DNA of 64,000 bases from Tenodera sinensis (taxonomy: Eukaryota > Arthropoda > Insecta > Mantodea > Mantidae). The position numbers and the translations under genes were made by a program. Location: contig CM060967.1 of the NCBI GenBank assembly GCA_030765045.1, positions 17,432,284 through 17,496,283 of the forward strand, written 5' to 3'. Below, in pieces: positions 23,967-35,037 of this stretch (positions within the stretch are counted from its first letter, which is position 1; each line of letters begins with the position of its first letter). The notes under the pieces were generated by a model. That model saw only the letters and a program-made list of their open reading frames with translations. It did no database searches and was not told the origin of the DNA.

Positions 23967-24734
23967 GTAATGCTCGTTTATTTCACATCGAAGTGAACAT
24001 GCTTAACTCGGATAGATTTTGAGTTTAGACCAGTGCAATTTGTGTTGAAACTTATGGATCAGATTTTTATGAAGTATCTGTTGAAAATTGTGGACAACCT
24101 ATCAGTACCAAGAGTTGTATTCATTATAGTACATTTCCATTACATTCATAATGATTGTGATCGAGGTCAGCTGGTTTTTTTAGGCTCACCCTCATTACTT
24201 ACAGGAAATGCTTTTGCAGGAAGTGGTCATTACGTCACTGAAGAATTATTTAAACTGATGTTCATTTCTTATACTGGTATTTGCAGCTGAGGGGAGGGCT
24301 CAAGTAAAATAATTGGTGTATTGGCACGCTTGTGTGCTGACAGGGGTACATTTGACGGCATTTGCATGAATTTTGCTTCTTATTCTTAAAAAAAAAAAAA
24401 AAACCACTACATTTTTATTAAAGAAATTAATACAAGACAGCTGAAGTACTTGAATTCTATTTATTTAGGTTAGCATAACAAGAAATTAGAAAATATTTCA
24501 ATGTTGTGCGGGACGGCAAACTGATCGGTTTTCAAATATAAACCTCTGTCCGAAAATCCACTGTTTGGACGTTGAGTGTTTTCTATGTGTATGCATCTAT
24601 TTACAGTAAGTTATTTATTAAGAAACTTTATTTTCTTAATTATGTTTTCAATTAATTTGTCAGACATTATTTAAAAAAACAACGATGTTATTAACTCTAA
24701 AGTAGATTCACAATAAGACGTCGGATTGAATTAA
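23967..24734. other. Unannotated stretch
   Basis: An 85-residue frame at 24,033-24,290 has no recognisable domain. An A run of about 15 lies near 24,390. No other structure is visible. Confidence 0.4.
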
Positions 24735-24912
24735 TTGTTGTTTAACGACGCTGTTAATTGGTAGGATCATATCAGCATCGCCGGTGTGTCGGAATTTTGC
24801 CCCGCAGGAGTTCTTTTACATGCCAGTAAATTTACTGACATGGAGCTGTCGCTTTTTAAGCACACTTAAAAACCATCGGACTGGGCCGGATTTGAACCCG
24901 CGACCTTGTGAA
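24735..24912 (-). repeat. tRNA-derived SINE, family S1 (reverse orientation)
   Basis: It has the B box GGTTCAAATCC on the minus strand, then the family body with CTCCATGTCAGTAAATTTAC and a 3' part ending in GCGTCGTTAAACAACAA. The tRNA A-box half is missing. Confidence 0.85.
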
Positions 24913-24924
24913 CATTACTTTCCA

Positions 24925-25497
24925 TCTAACGTGTATTACATAGAAGCATTACAAACAAAAAAGTCGAATGGTATTTTCTTCTTTGATCACCTGATTTCGA
25001 AAAAATAAATGGTTTTTTATCCAAATTGGTTGCGTAATTCCACAAGAATGTACAAAGATAATAGTTTGTTACTTGTAAGATGCGTAGAGTAACTTATTTC
25101 TGACATAGCTTCGGTAGTAATTATGAGACATCATACAGATTTGCGAAATAATTAATCACTTAAAAGACGTGAAGAATACTCCAAGCAGCTCTTTCAGACG
25201 TGAAGTAAGTCGACAACGTTGCGTTGTTGTTGGTCAGGGAATTGAGCTGGTTTGTGGATGTAAACAAGTCGCACGCTTTCGCTTTCGTGTAATGTTTTGG
25301 GAGCTAACGCTTGTGATTGGCCTACACTCACACAGTAATCACCAAATGATAAGGCAGGATCTGAGTTTATATTCTAAAGACGCACCGTTACGGTGTTTAT
25401 TTATGCACTGAGCTAGGAAAGTGACGCCCACACAATCTGCAGTGTTGCCAGCTTGTTTTCAACAAAAATAAAATATTTCCGTAGGAAATGGAAGGTG
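24925..25497 (-). mobile_element. 690-bp MITE family, nearly full copy lacking termini
   Basis: It aligns along almost its whole length with the reverse complement of 50,731-51,420. Shared words include CATAGAAGCATTACAAAC, TTGTTACTTGTAAGATGCG, TAATTAATCACTTAAAAGAC and CTGCAGTGTTG. The GGAAGGGAAGTC termini are not preserved. Confidence 0.85.
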
Positions 25498-26052
25498 TAG
25501 AATTGGACGTTGAGGACCGCAGAAGTTAAAGAGAATAGGTAAACTCAATTTCGGTTTCCTTGAAGCCTCATTATGTAGTGCGCTTAGCAATGTCTGTAAA
25601 ATAAAGTGCACAGTTGTAAATAAGTTTTTTCTTGTAGGGCCAGGTTCTTTCCTATCGTGCTCCGCCAGCAGTCTGACATTTGATTTTGGCGACGATCCCT
25701 GTGTCTTTGTTTAGTCCAGGGTGAAAGTTTCGATCCAAATATTCATGCCCTTTTGCTTTCGCTAGTGCAACTTCGCCCTCTTTCCGTGACATAGATTCTA
25801 TTTCTATGTAATTTAGTTTGGCGGAACTGTGGCACCGTCTTCGTTCTTTTGTTTCACTTTTGAAACTGTTCATCGTTTTGCAAAGTAGTTATGCATTTGT
25901 TTATTCTATAGACTAGCGGTGTTCAACCTTGTCTCTTTGGACACGTTTACGTAATTAGCTGCTATCTCCCACCCCACTCCTTCAGTGGGAGGATCAATCA
26001 GCTCACAACCAGTCAGTCAGTATCCAGTGTCGGACACGAACAGGCAATTCCA
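25498..26052. other. Unannotated stretch
   Basis: A 73-residue minus-strand frame at 25,652-25,873 resembles nothing I know. There is no other signal. Confidence 0.4.
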
Positions 26053-26749
26053 TGCATTTTTAGAAAAAGGTGCCTGTGTGTGTGTGTGTCTGCGTGCGTG
26101 CGCGTGTGTGTGTCTGTGGACAGCATAACTCAAATACAAAAATCTGTTAAAAACCAAAGATGGTATTTAAGTTTAATGTCTTTCAAAGATGCAACACGAA
26201 GATTTTGAACAAAATTCCCCAATCCTAAACGACCCTTTACATGAAAAATGTTTCGAAAATTTTGATTTTGTCGAAAATGGCTCTAACGATTTTGATTAAA
26301 ATGTCATATGTTTGATATATTTTTATGGCAAACGAAATGTATATCTTGAATTTTCTGGCTACAGCCCCTATAGTCGTATTTACTCTGGATGACTTTTGCA
26401 TAACTGGCAAACCGTAAGAGATAGACCAAATCATACTATACAAAAAATGTAGATCTTGCTAAAACACACAATTTATAAAACTTTTGTCAAATGGAAGATC
26501 CTGATTAATTTGTTTATATCTTAGTCGTGCAAAGAGAATAAAATCTCAAAGCTTTAAAATATCTTACTATCGCACAAAGCTTTCTGTATTCCTATATTCC
26601 CCTTGTACCTACAAGGAAATAAGCAATAAGATAGTTTGTACAAATGTTTATCTCAACTAACACGAAGAAGATATAGGAATAAGAGTTTGTAAGAATGGTT
26701 AGTACAAGAGTAGAGAAAGTCATGTGATTGTAATACATCAGATTTTTTG
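26053..26749 (-). mobile_element. Element A, truncated copy (reverse orientation)
   Basis: It begins at the AGAAAAAGG block next to an expanded GT/GC microsatellite (26,075-26,117) and ends with AGTAGAGAAAGTCATGTG and a degraded ATACATCAG. An internal deletion near 26,478 removes the segment between AATTTAT and AACTTTTGTC. Confidence 0.85.
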
Positions 26750-27626
26750 AATAGCTTCACTATCTGTGAAGCATGCGTACTGTTCCCAAACAGATAAGGC
26801 CAGTAAATTTTTGTGAGGGACTCTGTTTACTGTGGGGAACAGTTCAACTCAGAATTTGAGTGCATTCTAAGCTGCCTTTACTGCGGTTATGGTTTTTCAA
26901 GGTTTGGATACACATGCCACACTGGTCTACCGGATACTGGATAAATGGACAATAGAGCAGTATTTATAAAAAGTGACAGAGGAAAAGGGACGGAAACAAC
27001 CAGCCACAATACTCCCGGTTGCAGGACCCATCTTACAACAAAGACACGTGGCTTATTCAAAGTTCTGTTTATAGTCTCATACAAAGAAGCGGTATACGTA
27101 TTGTTAGTGCCTTTTCTGGATCTTGCTCCAAGTGTAATTATTTAGCTTGCGCGAAGGCTGCAAATAGTTGTGAGAGTGTAAGAAAATGCTTTAGGAATCG
27201 ATGGCTTTTTGTACTCTCCAATAGCAACAGGCCCAAAGGCCTCGATTACCATTTGATTCAGTTCAAGCGGGTTTTAGAACGCCGTGAGGGATTCCAACTG
27301 AGTTCAGCCGAGGTGGGTGTCAGGTCATGTGGGTATTCTGGACAATGAAAGAGCAAGAAGTTCTGAAATTAAGCCAGGAGAAGCCCTCACCTAATAGGGC
27401 ACTTACCGTCTGACCACCAGAAGTAGGCGATTGGGGCCTGAGGTATGAGAGAGGACTTCAACTGTTAATCTATTCATGCAGTCGATTTATTTACTACGAA
27501 ATGTGTTATTAACAGTTAAGCTTAAAATTAATTTATTTTAATATTGATTTATAGGATAATTAAATTTAAACAATAAATTAAACCAAAAATTGGTGGTAAA
27601 AATTGTAAAATGAATTTTAGGTTATC
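26750..27626. other. Unannotated stretch
   Basis: A 109-residue frame at 27,019-27,348 and an overlapping one at 26,945 have no recognisable motif. The word GTCTGACCACCAGAAGTAG at 27,408-27,426 recurs inverted at about 28,721-28,740, on the far side of the TIR element. Confidence 0.4.
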
Positions 27627-27900
27627 CTGTAGGAGCCCGTCCTCACGTGGTCGATAGGCAGTTGTTTGTGACTGAAGCATTGTTATGAGGTTCATTTCCT
27701 TTAACTCGTTGGTGACGTATGTATTGCCAACGCTGGAAAATTGAAATCAGCGGAAGTATGTGAATGTTGCCAACCAACTTGTTAACGTTATTTGTTGTTG
27801 TTAGAGTTATTGTTTTGTAGTTAAGAGATGTGACTTAAGTTCTTGTGCGGTGCGGTTGTGGTTTTAATCTGTAGGTATTCTACATACATACGTTTGAAAA

Positions 27901-28023
27901 TGAAAAATTGGACTGAGGAAGAGATATTGTGGCTCATCGAAGCATATAAAAATGAAAATTACCACAACAGGCACAAGAGAAGTGGGTAAACCGAGAAGGG
28001 ATGCTCTCAGAGCACACGCCTAG
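27901..28023 (+). pseudogene. SANT/MADF-like DNA-binding domain start, truncated by a SINE
   Basis: The frame opens MKNWTEEEILWLIEAYKN. The pattern W-T-x-E-E-x-x-x-L-I-x-A-Y is typical of Myb/SANT-like and MADF domains, which bind DNA in transcription factors and in the accessory proteins of PIF/Harbinger transposons. Only about 20 residues match; the frame then runs into unrelated sequence and stops after 40 residues, where an S2 SINE begins. The second and third helices expected of the domain are absent. It lies inside a TIR element, so I read it as a transposon accessory gene killed by SINE insertion. A captured host exon is also possible. Confidence 0.5.
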
Positions 28024-28172
28024 TAAGCGGAGGGTCTGTCGTTCAAATCCCAGCTGTGGTATTGAATTGTTAAGTTCTAGCACTACCTCTCAAACATTGC
28101 CCACACACGGTTTGTGTTTAAAAATACCAATAGTAAGTTTGTTGGCATAAATAAGCAATAAACTTGAACTTG
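27990..28172 (+). repeat. tRNA-derived SINE, family S2
   Basis: TCGTTCAAATCCCAGC is the B box. The body contains TATTGAATTGTTAAG, CACTACCTCTCAAACATTGCC, CACACACGGTTTGTG and the tail AGTTTGTTGGCATAAATAA. The same body is found at 53.4, 60.2 and 62.8 kb. Confidence 0.75.
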
Positions 28173-28620
28173 TTGCGCATTTTCACAGATGACTACACTT
28201 ATCAAAGGTACAACAATCCTTATTTGATATTGTATAACACGGTAATTTTATTACAGATTACGCAGTACTAACAACAACAACAATAATAATAATGTCGAGG
28301 CTGTATAATACAATAATTTTATTACATATTACGCAGTATTACGCAATAGTGCAACAATAATAATTAAGTAAAATAATTAATAATATTTAGGTTGTGTAAT
28401 AGAGTAATGTTATTACAGATTACGCAGTATTAACAACAACAATATTAATAAATAATAGTACATTGTTTTGGCATTTTGTGATGCGTGGTTGGTAGTTTTA
28501 GCGAGTTGTACAATGTTAAGTTGGCAACACATATTTCTGCCTTGCAGCGCCATCTTCTTCCTTGTAGGTCAGTGACATAATAGAACTGTCAGTGAACCAC
28601 CTGACGACGGTCTCCTACAG

Positions 28621-30445
28621 TTTTACCCATTTATCTGACAACACTCTATTATATGTGATACTAGCGTGCATAAACATACTGCTGTCGGCAGAAAATGCTT
28701 ACTAGCACATTCCTGCAGCTCTGCTTCTGGTGGTCAGACAGTATAGTGTTGGGCAGCAAGTGAGTCTTGCCTGTTCATCATCTCAACCGGAAGATGACAC
28801 TGCTACCCATCTATTGTAGAGTGTGCAGTTCGGCCGCGTCCTTTGAGGAACACTTATAATCGTTTTACAATACGGGCCCTTCCTTCTGAGTTCTCTCTGC
28901 AGAGTTGCTACCTCTTAACAATGGCGGATTCGTCGTTACTATACAAATCAATCTACATCTGATCAATCCTTCCAATTAATGTTCCAATACTATGCAGAAC
29001 GTTCATAGTGCAGTTCAAACTTCACGAATATCACTTAATTTATCTATAATCACACTTTTAAATATACTTATCGTATTTAAATACAAAAGTCAATTTCAAA
29101 CACTTTTTTCCACCATTCATTAATTGCAAGAAGACAAAAGAAAGTCAACATAAGCCAGGTATATAACAAATGATTACAGGAGGCTGCCTATGCTTCCGTT
29201 ATTATATATTCTAAGTACAGAGAACTTATAAAGAAATAAATTGTTGTAGAGGGCTTACTGAGATATACTGCCTCAAGTTCCTTAAAATCAGGATTGCTAC
29301 TGGTCTTCAACGAATAGAGGTTTCCCTTTTCTGAAGCGTGGAGATTGGAAGTCAGGGGTATTTGTTTTTCATTTTTCAAATCTAGTTTTGTCTACACATC
29401 CCCTAGTTAGTGTAATGCACTTACTCTCACTATTTTCTCCAACACATGTCATTTCCAATGCTGCAGTTTTTACCTCAGAAGCTGTAATATTAATATTATT
29501 TGAACTGAAGCCTGAGATTCGATCTGGAATACATCACTGTCATTACTTTCTGTAACTTTTCGCTTTGACACAAATGTATCCATGCTGGCGAACAATAGAA
29601 CAGTAAGTTGCAATCGTCATTGCTGGAATTGTGACCCTGAATGTCAAACCAACTAATAAACCTGAGAACTGTTTATTGTTCAGCTTACTTGTGATGTGAA
29701 GTCTCTGCTTACTCACAGCTTGAACTAGTAGTATGTACAGTCTGTGTCGAAAGTGTTCTATCTCTTCTTGTATTTCCAAAGAACGCAATAGTAAATACTT
29801 TCAGTAAAAAGGAAAAACACTTCCCTGGCAGGGAAGGAATTCTTCTTAGACGAGCCGGGTAAATTACTTAATGAGAGCGGGAAATGCCCCCCATCTCCCG
29901 GCTAATTCGAATCCTGTTTGTACATTCATTTCCTATGTGGATAAACTGCGCATGCGTTGACTAAAGACACTCTCAGACCGCCGAGCAATCGTTTTCTAGA
30001 ACCCTCATTTCTAGGGCTACATTCGTAAGTTAGACTAGAGGAGCTATTAACTAACACCAGACTTCTGAATGGATGATTATAAGACTGGGGATGCATAATC
30101 GATCCGATAAGGTCGCAGTGCAGGGCAGTGTGGTGCCTCATAAAACTAAAATAAACAAAAGTAGACATATTTCCGTGTTTTGTTACAATTGTTGCAGACA
30201 GAGCCAATAAATTATGAGCCTTCTCGTGTTCTTTTGTCTATCGGCTAGAGCGGCGCTCCTTGTCAACTGCAGGTGTCGTAAGGTCGCGATAAGAAAACCG
30301 TAAACAGTTGCTTTCAAGTGTATGAAGGAAGGTGATAAGGCGCCTACAACCACTGTACTTTTAGTTCACGTCACGTATTGTAAAATGGGTGCACAATGGC
30401 GGCTTTTTAGAACATGTTCACTTTTTCTACTACTTATCTATAGTA
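28621..30445. other. Unannotated stretch
   Basis: I found no supported gene. Short minus-strand frames at 29,188-29,379, 29,543-29,788 and 29,926-30,207 have no domain. A CpG-containing segment at about 28,830-28,935 includes CAATGGCGGATTCG, which has the look of a transposon or gene 5' end, but no frame follows. Confidence 0.4.
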
Positions 30446-30449
30446 AGTA

Positions 30450-30610
30450 CTGCGCGAGAAAGAGGACACGGATTCGATCCCCGGGGAGCGCGGACTCTGA
30501 CTTGAGGTTTTCCGTGGTTTCCTCTTTCACTTAGGCAAATGCTGGGGTGCTTACTTTTATTCCATGCTTGTTTTCCTTCCTTTCCTCATTAATTTTCATT
30601 CGTCTTTCAT
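30450..30610 (+). repeat. tRNA-derived SINE, family S4
   Basis: GGATTCGATCCCCGG is a good B box. It is followed by GAGGTTTTCCGTGGTTTCC and TTAGGCAAATGCTGGGGTGC, the body shared with the copy at 19,500-19,650. The A-box half is truncated. Confidence 0.75.
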
Positions 30611-30699
30611 GTGCCGCTGCCAGGGTCGTGGGAGTCGCTTCCACGCCTTCTCTGGGTAGCGCTGAAGAGTTCCAGGTGGCTCCACACTGGCACACTGGT

Positions 30700-31015
30700 G
30701 ACGGCCATTGATAGAGATACATTCACTCCGGGACACCACCGTTTGCTCACCAGCTCGTGGTCCCTGAGAGGAATGCAGTGAGCCAGTACGCCAGTAAACA
30801 ATTCTGATATCTGAAGCAGGAGTCGTGCCTCTAATCGCGCTTACGATAATGTTGCCAACCTTGGAATGTCTATTCACGCTAGATCAAAGCAAAGCCACTC
30901 AAAGTAGCGGAACTTAAATGTTATTTTTAGTTCATGCAGTATATTTACCTTATAAAACATAAGAGATATTTTCAACTACTCCGTCTTTCTCCCACTGATC
31001 ATTTTCTATATATTT
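30700..31015 (-). repeat. Repeat C, copy 1 (reverse orientation)
   Basis: Its reverse complement matches 35,925-36,215 over about 300 bases. Shared words include AAAATGATCAGTGGG, ATTCCAAGGTTGGCAACATT and AATTGTTTACTG. Both copies lie near element A insertions. The family is unknown. Confidence 0.75.
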
Positions 31016-31379
31016 TCAAAAACCCTGCTAGTCTGTTTCGGTAACAAGTGATACACCCTCGAGTGTTTTCTTGTGCAATTCCTGTAAGAGTATGTCACGA
31101 ATTTACTCCTATAGCCACGCTGGAATCTAATTATTTAATATCTCATTTTAGCAAGCAATGCTAAATATATGAATAACTCATCTTTTAAAGGCCTACCTCT
31201 ATGCTAGTTGCAGGAATAAACGATAAAGGGGTCATTACACATTGGCCATCAAATAGTCAAAAATTTTATTTTTTATTTATGGAGCTGTGGAATTATAGAG
31301 GAAAGTGGCACAGGAAATAGTGTTTCAACTTAACACCAAGAAGTCTGTACACCCATTCCCCTAACGCCTTGTAGCTTAG
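31016..31379. other. No supported feature
   Basis: AT-rich sequence without frames or repeats that I can identify. Confidence 0.4.
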
Positions 31380-31505
31380 AGTTAAACGACATTCATCTTT
31401 TAGGATAAGGGAAAACCGGGGAAAAGCTTATCCAGGTAACCCATCCTAAGTAGGATTCGAAATCAAGACCTTCTGATTACTCCCACACCACAGAGATGGC
31501 CTGAG
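31380..31505 (-). repeat. SINE-like repeat (reverse orientation)
   Basis: On the minus strand, TTGATTTCGAATCCTACTT resembles a B box and is followed by CTTTTCCCCGGTTTTCCC, a typical SINE body start. The A box is weak. Confidence 0.55.
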
Positions 31506-31672
31506 CAGAAATATTGTTGATACATCAGTGAAATTATTATAATTTTCGTTTCTCCTGCGTTTGTGATACGAGTGTGTGGGGATATCCATCGAAGCTAGGA
31601 TAAGTGCCCTTTCGACTAACAAACGTAAACTGATTCATTGGAAACATTGTATTTAATGTATTCATACTTTTA

Positions 31673-31895
31673 AAAAAACATTAGTTGTGTTGCACTCACA
31701 TGACTTTCTCTACTCTTGTACTAACCATTCTTACAAACTCTTATTCCTATATCTTCTTCGTGTTAGTTAATATAAACATTTGTGCAAATTATCTTATTGC
31801 TAATTTCCTTGTAGGTACAAGGGGAATATGGGAATACAGTAGGCTTTGAGTGATTGTTAAATCTTTTAAAGCTTTGACATCCCGTTCTTAAAATA
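31673..31895 (+). mobile_element. Element A, 5' fragment
   Basis: It starts TTGTGTTGCACTCACATG and ACTTTCTCTACTCTTG, then follows the family to TTTGACATCCCGTTCTT, where it is truncated after about 220 bases. Confidence 0.85.
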
Positions 31896-32300
31896 CTAAA
31901 TACAGTAAATACTATATATATAAAATGCTGTAAACCATTTTTAAGAATATCAAAATGCCTGTAGACGAGTTGTTTATAAGTAGTTCCCACCACATAGGCG
32001 GCCATCTTGAATACCAGTGTCAGGTCAGGTGTCTAGGAGGTCCTCGGCTATACTGTCGCCAAACGTTGATTGACTTTTTAAACATAAGGGAGTTACTACA
32101 CTGCTTTTCAAATGGGACAAGTTCTGATCTGCAACCAATAAGATACGTTTACACGCATAGCGTTGCAAGTTCATTACCCCCACTCTTCATATTTCTTGGC
32201 GCGTGTCAAGCCCCACTTAAGGGGAAGGCAATATGACAAAACAGTAGGACTCCGATTGGTTACCGGTCTGGAGACGCTCAAGGACAAACTCCTTCCCATT
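31896..32300 (+). repeat. Repeat D, copy 1 (left part)
   Basis: It shares with 39,720-40,010 the words CTGTCGCCAAACGTTGATTG (diverged), GACTTTTTAAACATAAG and, after an intervening SINE, the segment at 32,513-32,600 with GCATAAGATTTGAAAGTGC. The S3 SINE at 32,328 therefore interrupts repeat D. Confidence 0.55.
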
Positions 32301-32327
32301 TGAAAAGCACACTAATAAACAGACGAC

Positions 32328-32512
32328 CGCGCCGCCTGGGTTCAATCCCGGGCAACCACATGTGGGATCTGTGGTGGACAAAGCGGTGGGGCGGGTTTCC
32401 TCCGGGTTCTCCTGATCCCCGACATCCTATTCCTCCGGTGCTCCATCTTCATCAGTGTCACCACCTGCGGGGCCGTATGTAGTAAAAGCGGGCACTAAAC
32501 ACTACAAAAAAG
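32328..32512 (+). repeat. tRNA-derived SINE, family S3 (head truncated)
   Basis: GGGTTCAATCCCGGG is the B box. The body with GTGGTGGACAAAGCGG, CGGTGCTCCATCTTCATCAG and AGTAAAAGCGGGCACTAAAC matches the full copy at 44,974. It ends at an A-rich tail. Confidence 0.9.
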
Positions 32513-33136
32513 ATGGTTATTGCATAAGATTTGAAAGTGCTTTCGTAAATCAAATGTAACGTGCATGTAACCAACCCGCCACTGCAATACAATGTACGGC
32601 TGAGAGTTAAAGAGAATATCGCTGATATTCCAAGTGCTGTAAACTTGTTGGTAAGCAGGTGGGCCGGCTGATAAGGAAATAACACTACCGGTCACAGGCG
32701 TGCGTGCGTGCGTAGACAGCTGCCGCACCAACTGGTTCTCTGCAAATTTCCTTAGGACGCAAAATGTTATTTCGTGTTTGTGACCCAGTTCTCTGAAAGT
32801 CGATATCTGTCAACCTAAGTATACATCACTCACTTCTTATTCTTCTCCTGCCTCCTCGCCTTACTTCTTGCTCAGCCTTTTGTATTTCTCTGCGGAATCG
32901 TTCTATTGTATCCTGTGAAGACAGCACTCATATTTCACTCGTGTTTTGTTCATGTTAGTCCCATACATCACTAACACGTAACAATTGATCTTCCATATCT
33001 GCTTTGTCCCAGGAGCTTTATTTCCTAAATTATAATGACCGGCAAATCTACTCCTAGATCCTACAAAATTACATTTATTTATCACTTTCTGTATTACGTG
33101 CAGTAAATAGAACAGTTGCATTCCTCTCGTTAGATA
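32513..33136. other. Right part of repeat D, then unannotated sequence
   Basis: The first 90 bases match the repeat D copy at 39.87 kb. A CGTG microsatellite lies near 32,700. Frames on the minus strand at 32,458-32,731 have no recognisable domain. Confidence 0.45.
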
Positions 33137-33871
33137 ACTGTCCGTATGTGTGTGTGTGTGTAAGTCTGTGGACAGCATAACTCAAAAACGAAAAGTGGGT
33201 TAAAAACCAAAGTTGGTATTTAAGTTTAATGTCTTTCAAGGATGCGACACGAAAATTTTGAAGAAAATAGCCCCACCCTAAACTACCCTTTACATGCAAA
33301 ATTTTTCGAAAATTTTGATTTTCTTGAAAATAGCTCTAACGATTTTGATTAAAATGCCATATGTTTGAGATATTTGTATGTAAAATGAAATGTATATTCT
33401 GAACTTTCTGGCTAAAGCCCCTGTAGTCCTGTTTACTCTGGATGACTTTTGAATAATTCGTAAACCGCAAGAGATAGACAAAATCATACTATACAAAAAA
33501 TGTAGGTCTGGGTAAAACCAACAATTTATGTCTGAATAAATGTTTTTGTAGGGTGAACCATTCCGGAGATATTGCTTGTTATTTGTGTCAGATTCGGAAC
33601 ACTTGAAACTTTCGTGAAATGGAACATCGTTGTTCGTTTCTTTTTTATGTTAAGCGTGCAAAGAGAACGTAATCTCAAAGCTTTAAAATATTTGACTATC
33701 GCACAAAGCCTATTGTATTCCCGTATTCCCTTGGACGCGCAAGAGAACAAGTAAAATAATTTCTGCAAATGTTTATCTCTGCTAACACGAAGAAGGTAGA
33801 AGAATAAGAGTTTGTAAGAACGGTTAGTACAAGAGTAGAGAAAGTCATGTGAGTGCAACACATCAGATTTG
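33137..33871 (-). mobile_element. Element A, copy lacking one end (reverse orientation)
   Basis: It begins in the GT microsatellite next to GTGGACAGCATAACTC and proceeds through the family to AGTAGAGAAAGTCATGTG and AGTGCAACACATCAG. The long minus-strand frame over its right end (33,526-34,035) reads repeat DNA and is not a gene. Confidence 0.88.
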
Positions 33872-34270
33872 TTCTCTCTTGCATCACTAACACAATCATT
33901 TGCTTTACTTTTATTCACCTGTTCTGTTTCCTGGTTCAGAGTAATTAGGGGTGTATTAGGAGAAAGGGTGAAGCATAATGGTACACTTAAGGTTACTAAC
34001 AGTTGAAGGTCTGCTTTATGTCTGATAAAATACATGTAAACATAACCCCCAGCGCAACAGCCCTTCGTGGGCCATACAGTTGCTTATAAATACTGGACCT
34101 GTAAAGCTAAAATTAGGCTCTTTTTGGTGCATGCTTGCGCGACCATTCTGTCTATATCTGACAAGTTTTAAGCTTGTAATAAACCATTAATGCCCGAGGT
34201 TAATGTAGCAATTACTAAGCTTAGCAACGCTGCAGGCCAACAGCCTTGGAGCCTCTGAAGGCCATACATA
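33872..34270. other. Spacer with a SINE S5 fragment
   Basis: CAGCGCAACAGCCCTTCG at about 34,051 matches the 3' end of family S5. No other feature is supported. Confidence 0.4.
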
Positions 34271-34615
34271 ACATGCGGAAAGTTTGACGTGAACCTTAAT
34301 CACTTGGTGTCCGGGCACATTTGTCCATCCGTCAGAATGAAAACGAGAGCATGTGCTCGTTTAATGTGACAACAGCGTGAAGTACCCATAGCTTGGTGGT
34401 GGGGTGAAAAGTCTTCCTCCAACAATGAGTTTGTAGCATTGGTAACAGCCCAAGCAATGACTCCGTCTACGTCTCTGTCAGAAGTTGTTGGAGTGCCTGG
34501 TGAAACTGATAATGTGGTGTTCGAGACACTAGATTGCTCATGAGGTGAGGTCGCCGACGTTGTAGACATCGATATTTTGCCACCTGTTTGCGAAGTGGTC
34601 CTCGAACTGTTTCCT
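34270..34615 (-). pseudogene. Possible hAT transposase fragment, frameshifted
   Basis: On the minus strand two frames together give a stretch ending SDGWTNVPGHQVIKVHV. The S-D-G-W-T-N word followed by about ten residues and a hydrophobic strand is typical of the region around the first catalytic aspartate of hAT transposases. A frameshift lies just before it: the other frame reads LVFILTDGQ and stops after 'PDTK'. Upstream, a serine/threonine-rich frame (from 34,569) shows no domain. The call rests on this short motif, so confidence is low. It could belong to the same family as the hAT C-terminus at 42.1-42.8 kb. Confidence 0.4.
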
Positions 34616-34761
34616 GATCTGATAATCCTCCGCCTAGGGTTGCTGTAAAATCGGCTATGATATTGTGTTGTAGAACAAAGGGGTTCAGAGTGGCAGTTCT
34701 ATGTGTAAAACACATCTTTATAAGATGTCTGAATCAAACACACCTAAAGAGGCTCTTAAAG

Positions 34762-34876
34762 GTGTTACTGCCTTTCTTCTATTACTTTCATTACCTGTAC
34801 TTGCAGAAACAATTACTTTACTATTAACTGAAAGAAATTTTAATACTTCATTCTTTGATCCTGCAGGAGGAAATGA
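34762..34876 (+). pseudogene. Nuclear copy of mitochondrial cox1 (NUMT)
   Basis: The translation contains FLLLLSLPVLA, then TITLLLTERNFNTSFFDPAGG. This is the conserved segment of cytochrome c oxidase subunit I leading into its 'NTSFFDPAGGG' motif, a transmembrane helix and loop near the haem-copper centre. Functional cox1 is a protein of about 510 residues encoded in mitochondria; only about 38 residues are present here, flanked by unrelated nuclear sequence. Differences from the usual LAGAITMLLTDRN include Glu for Gly, Leu for Met and Glu for Asp, so it has decayed. It is a short transferred fragment without function. Confidence 0.82.
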
Positions 34877-35037
34877 GAAGTTGTTAGACTGAATTCTTCC
34901 TCAATTGTTATGACGTTATTATTGGTTATTTTGGTTTTATTGGGCCACATTGTTGTTTACTTGCCCCCATACATCTCAATCCCATAGGACTAGTTTGGGC
35001 CAAGGTAAAATAAATACTTAAAGAAATGCAGTGTTTT
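34877..35037. other. Short spacer
   Basis: No feature is seen between the NUMT and the next element A copy. Confidence 0.4.

Larger units (their letters stand above)
27627..28620. mobile_element. TIR element with a SANT/MADF-like start and a nested SINE
   Basis: The left end reads CTGTAGGAGCCCGTC and the right end, on the opposite strand, CTGTAGGAGACCGTC. The match continues imperfectly for about 35 bases through a GTGGT block and CAGTT. The interior holds a short frame resembling a Myb/SANT or MADF DNA-binding domain, cut by an S2 SINE, then AAC/AAT-rich filler. PIF/Harbinger elements carry such a second protein, which makes that group a candidate, but I see no clear 3-base target duplication and no transposase. 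Confidence 0.65.

Noticed and set aside
27019..27348. 109-residue plus-strand frame
   Set aside because: No recognisable motif, an overlapping alternative frame, and no splice or promoter context.
33526..34035. 169-residue minus-strand frame
   Set aside because: Its middle is element A sequence, which is broken by stops in other copies and differs in frame between copies.
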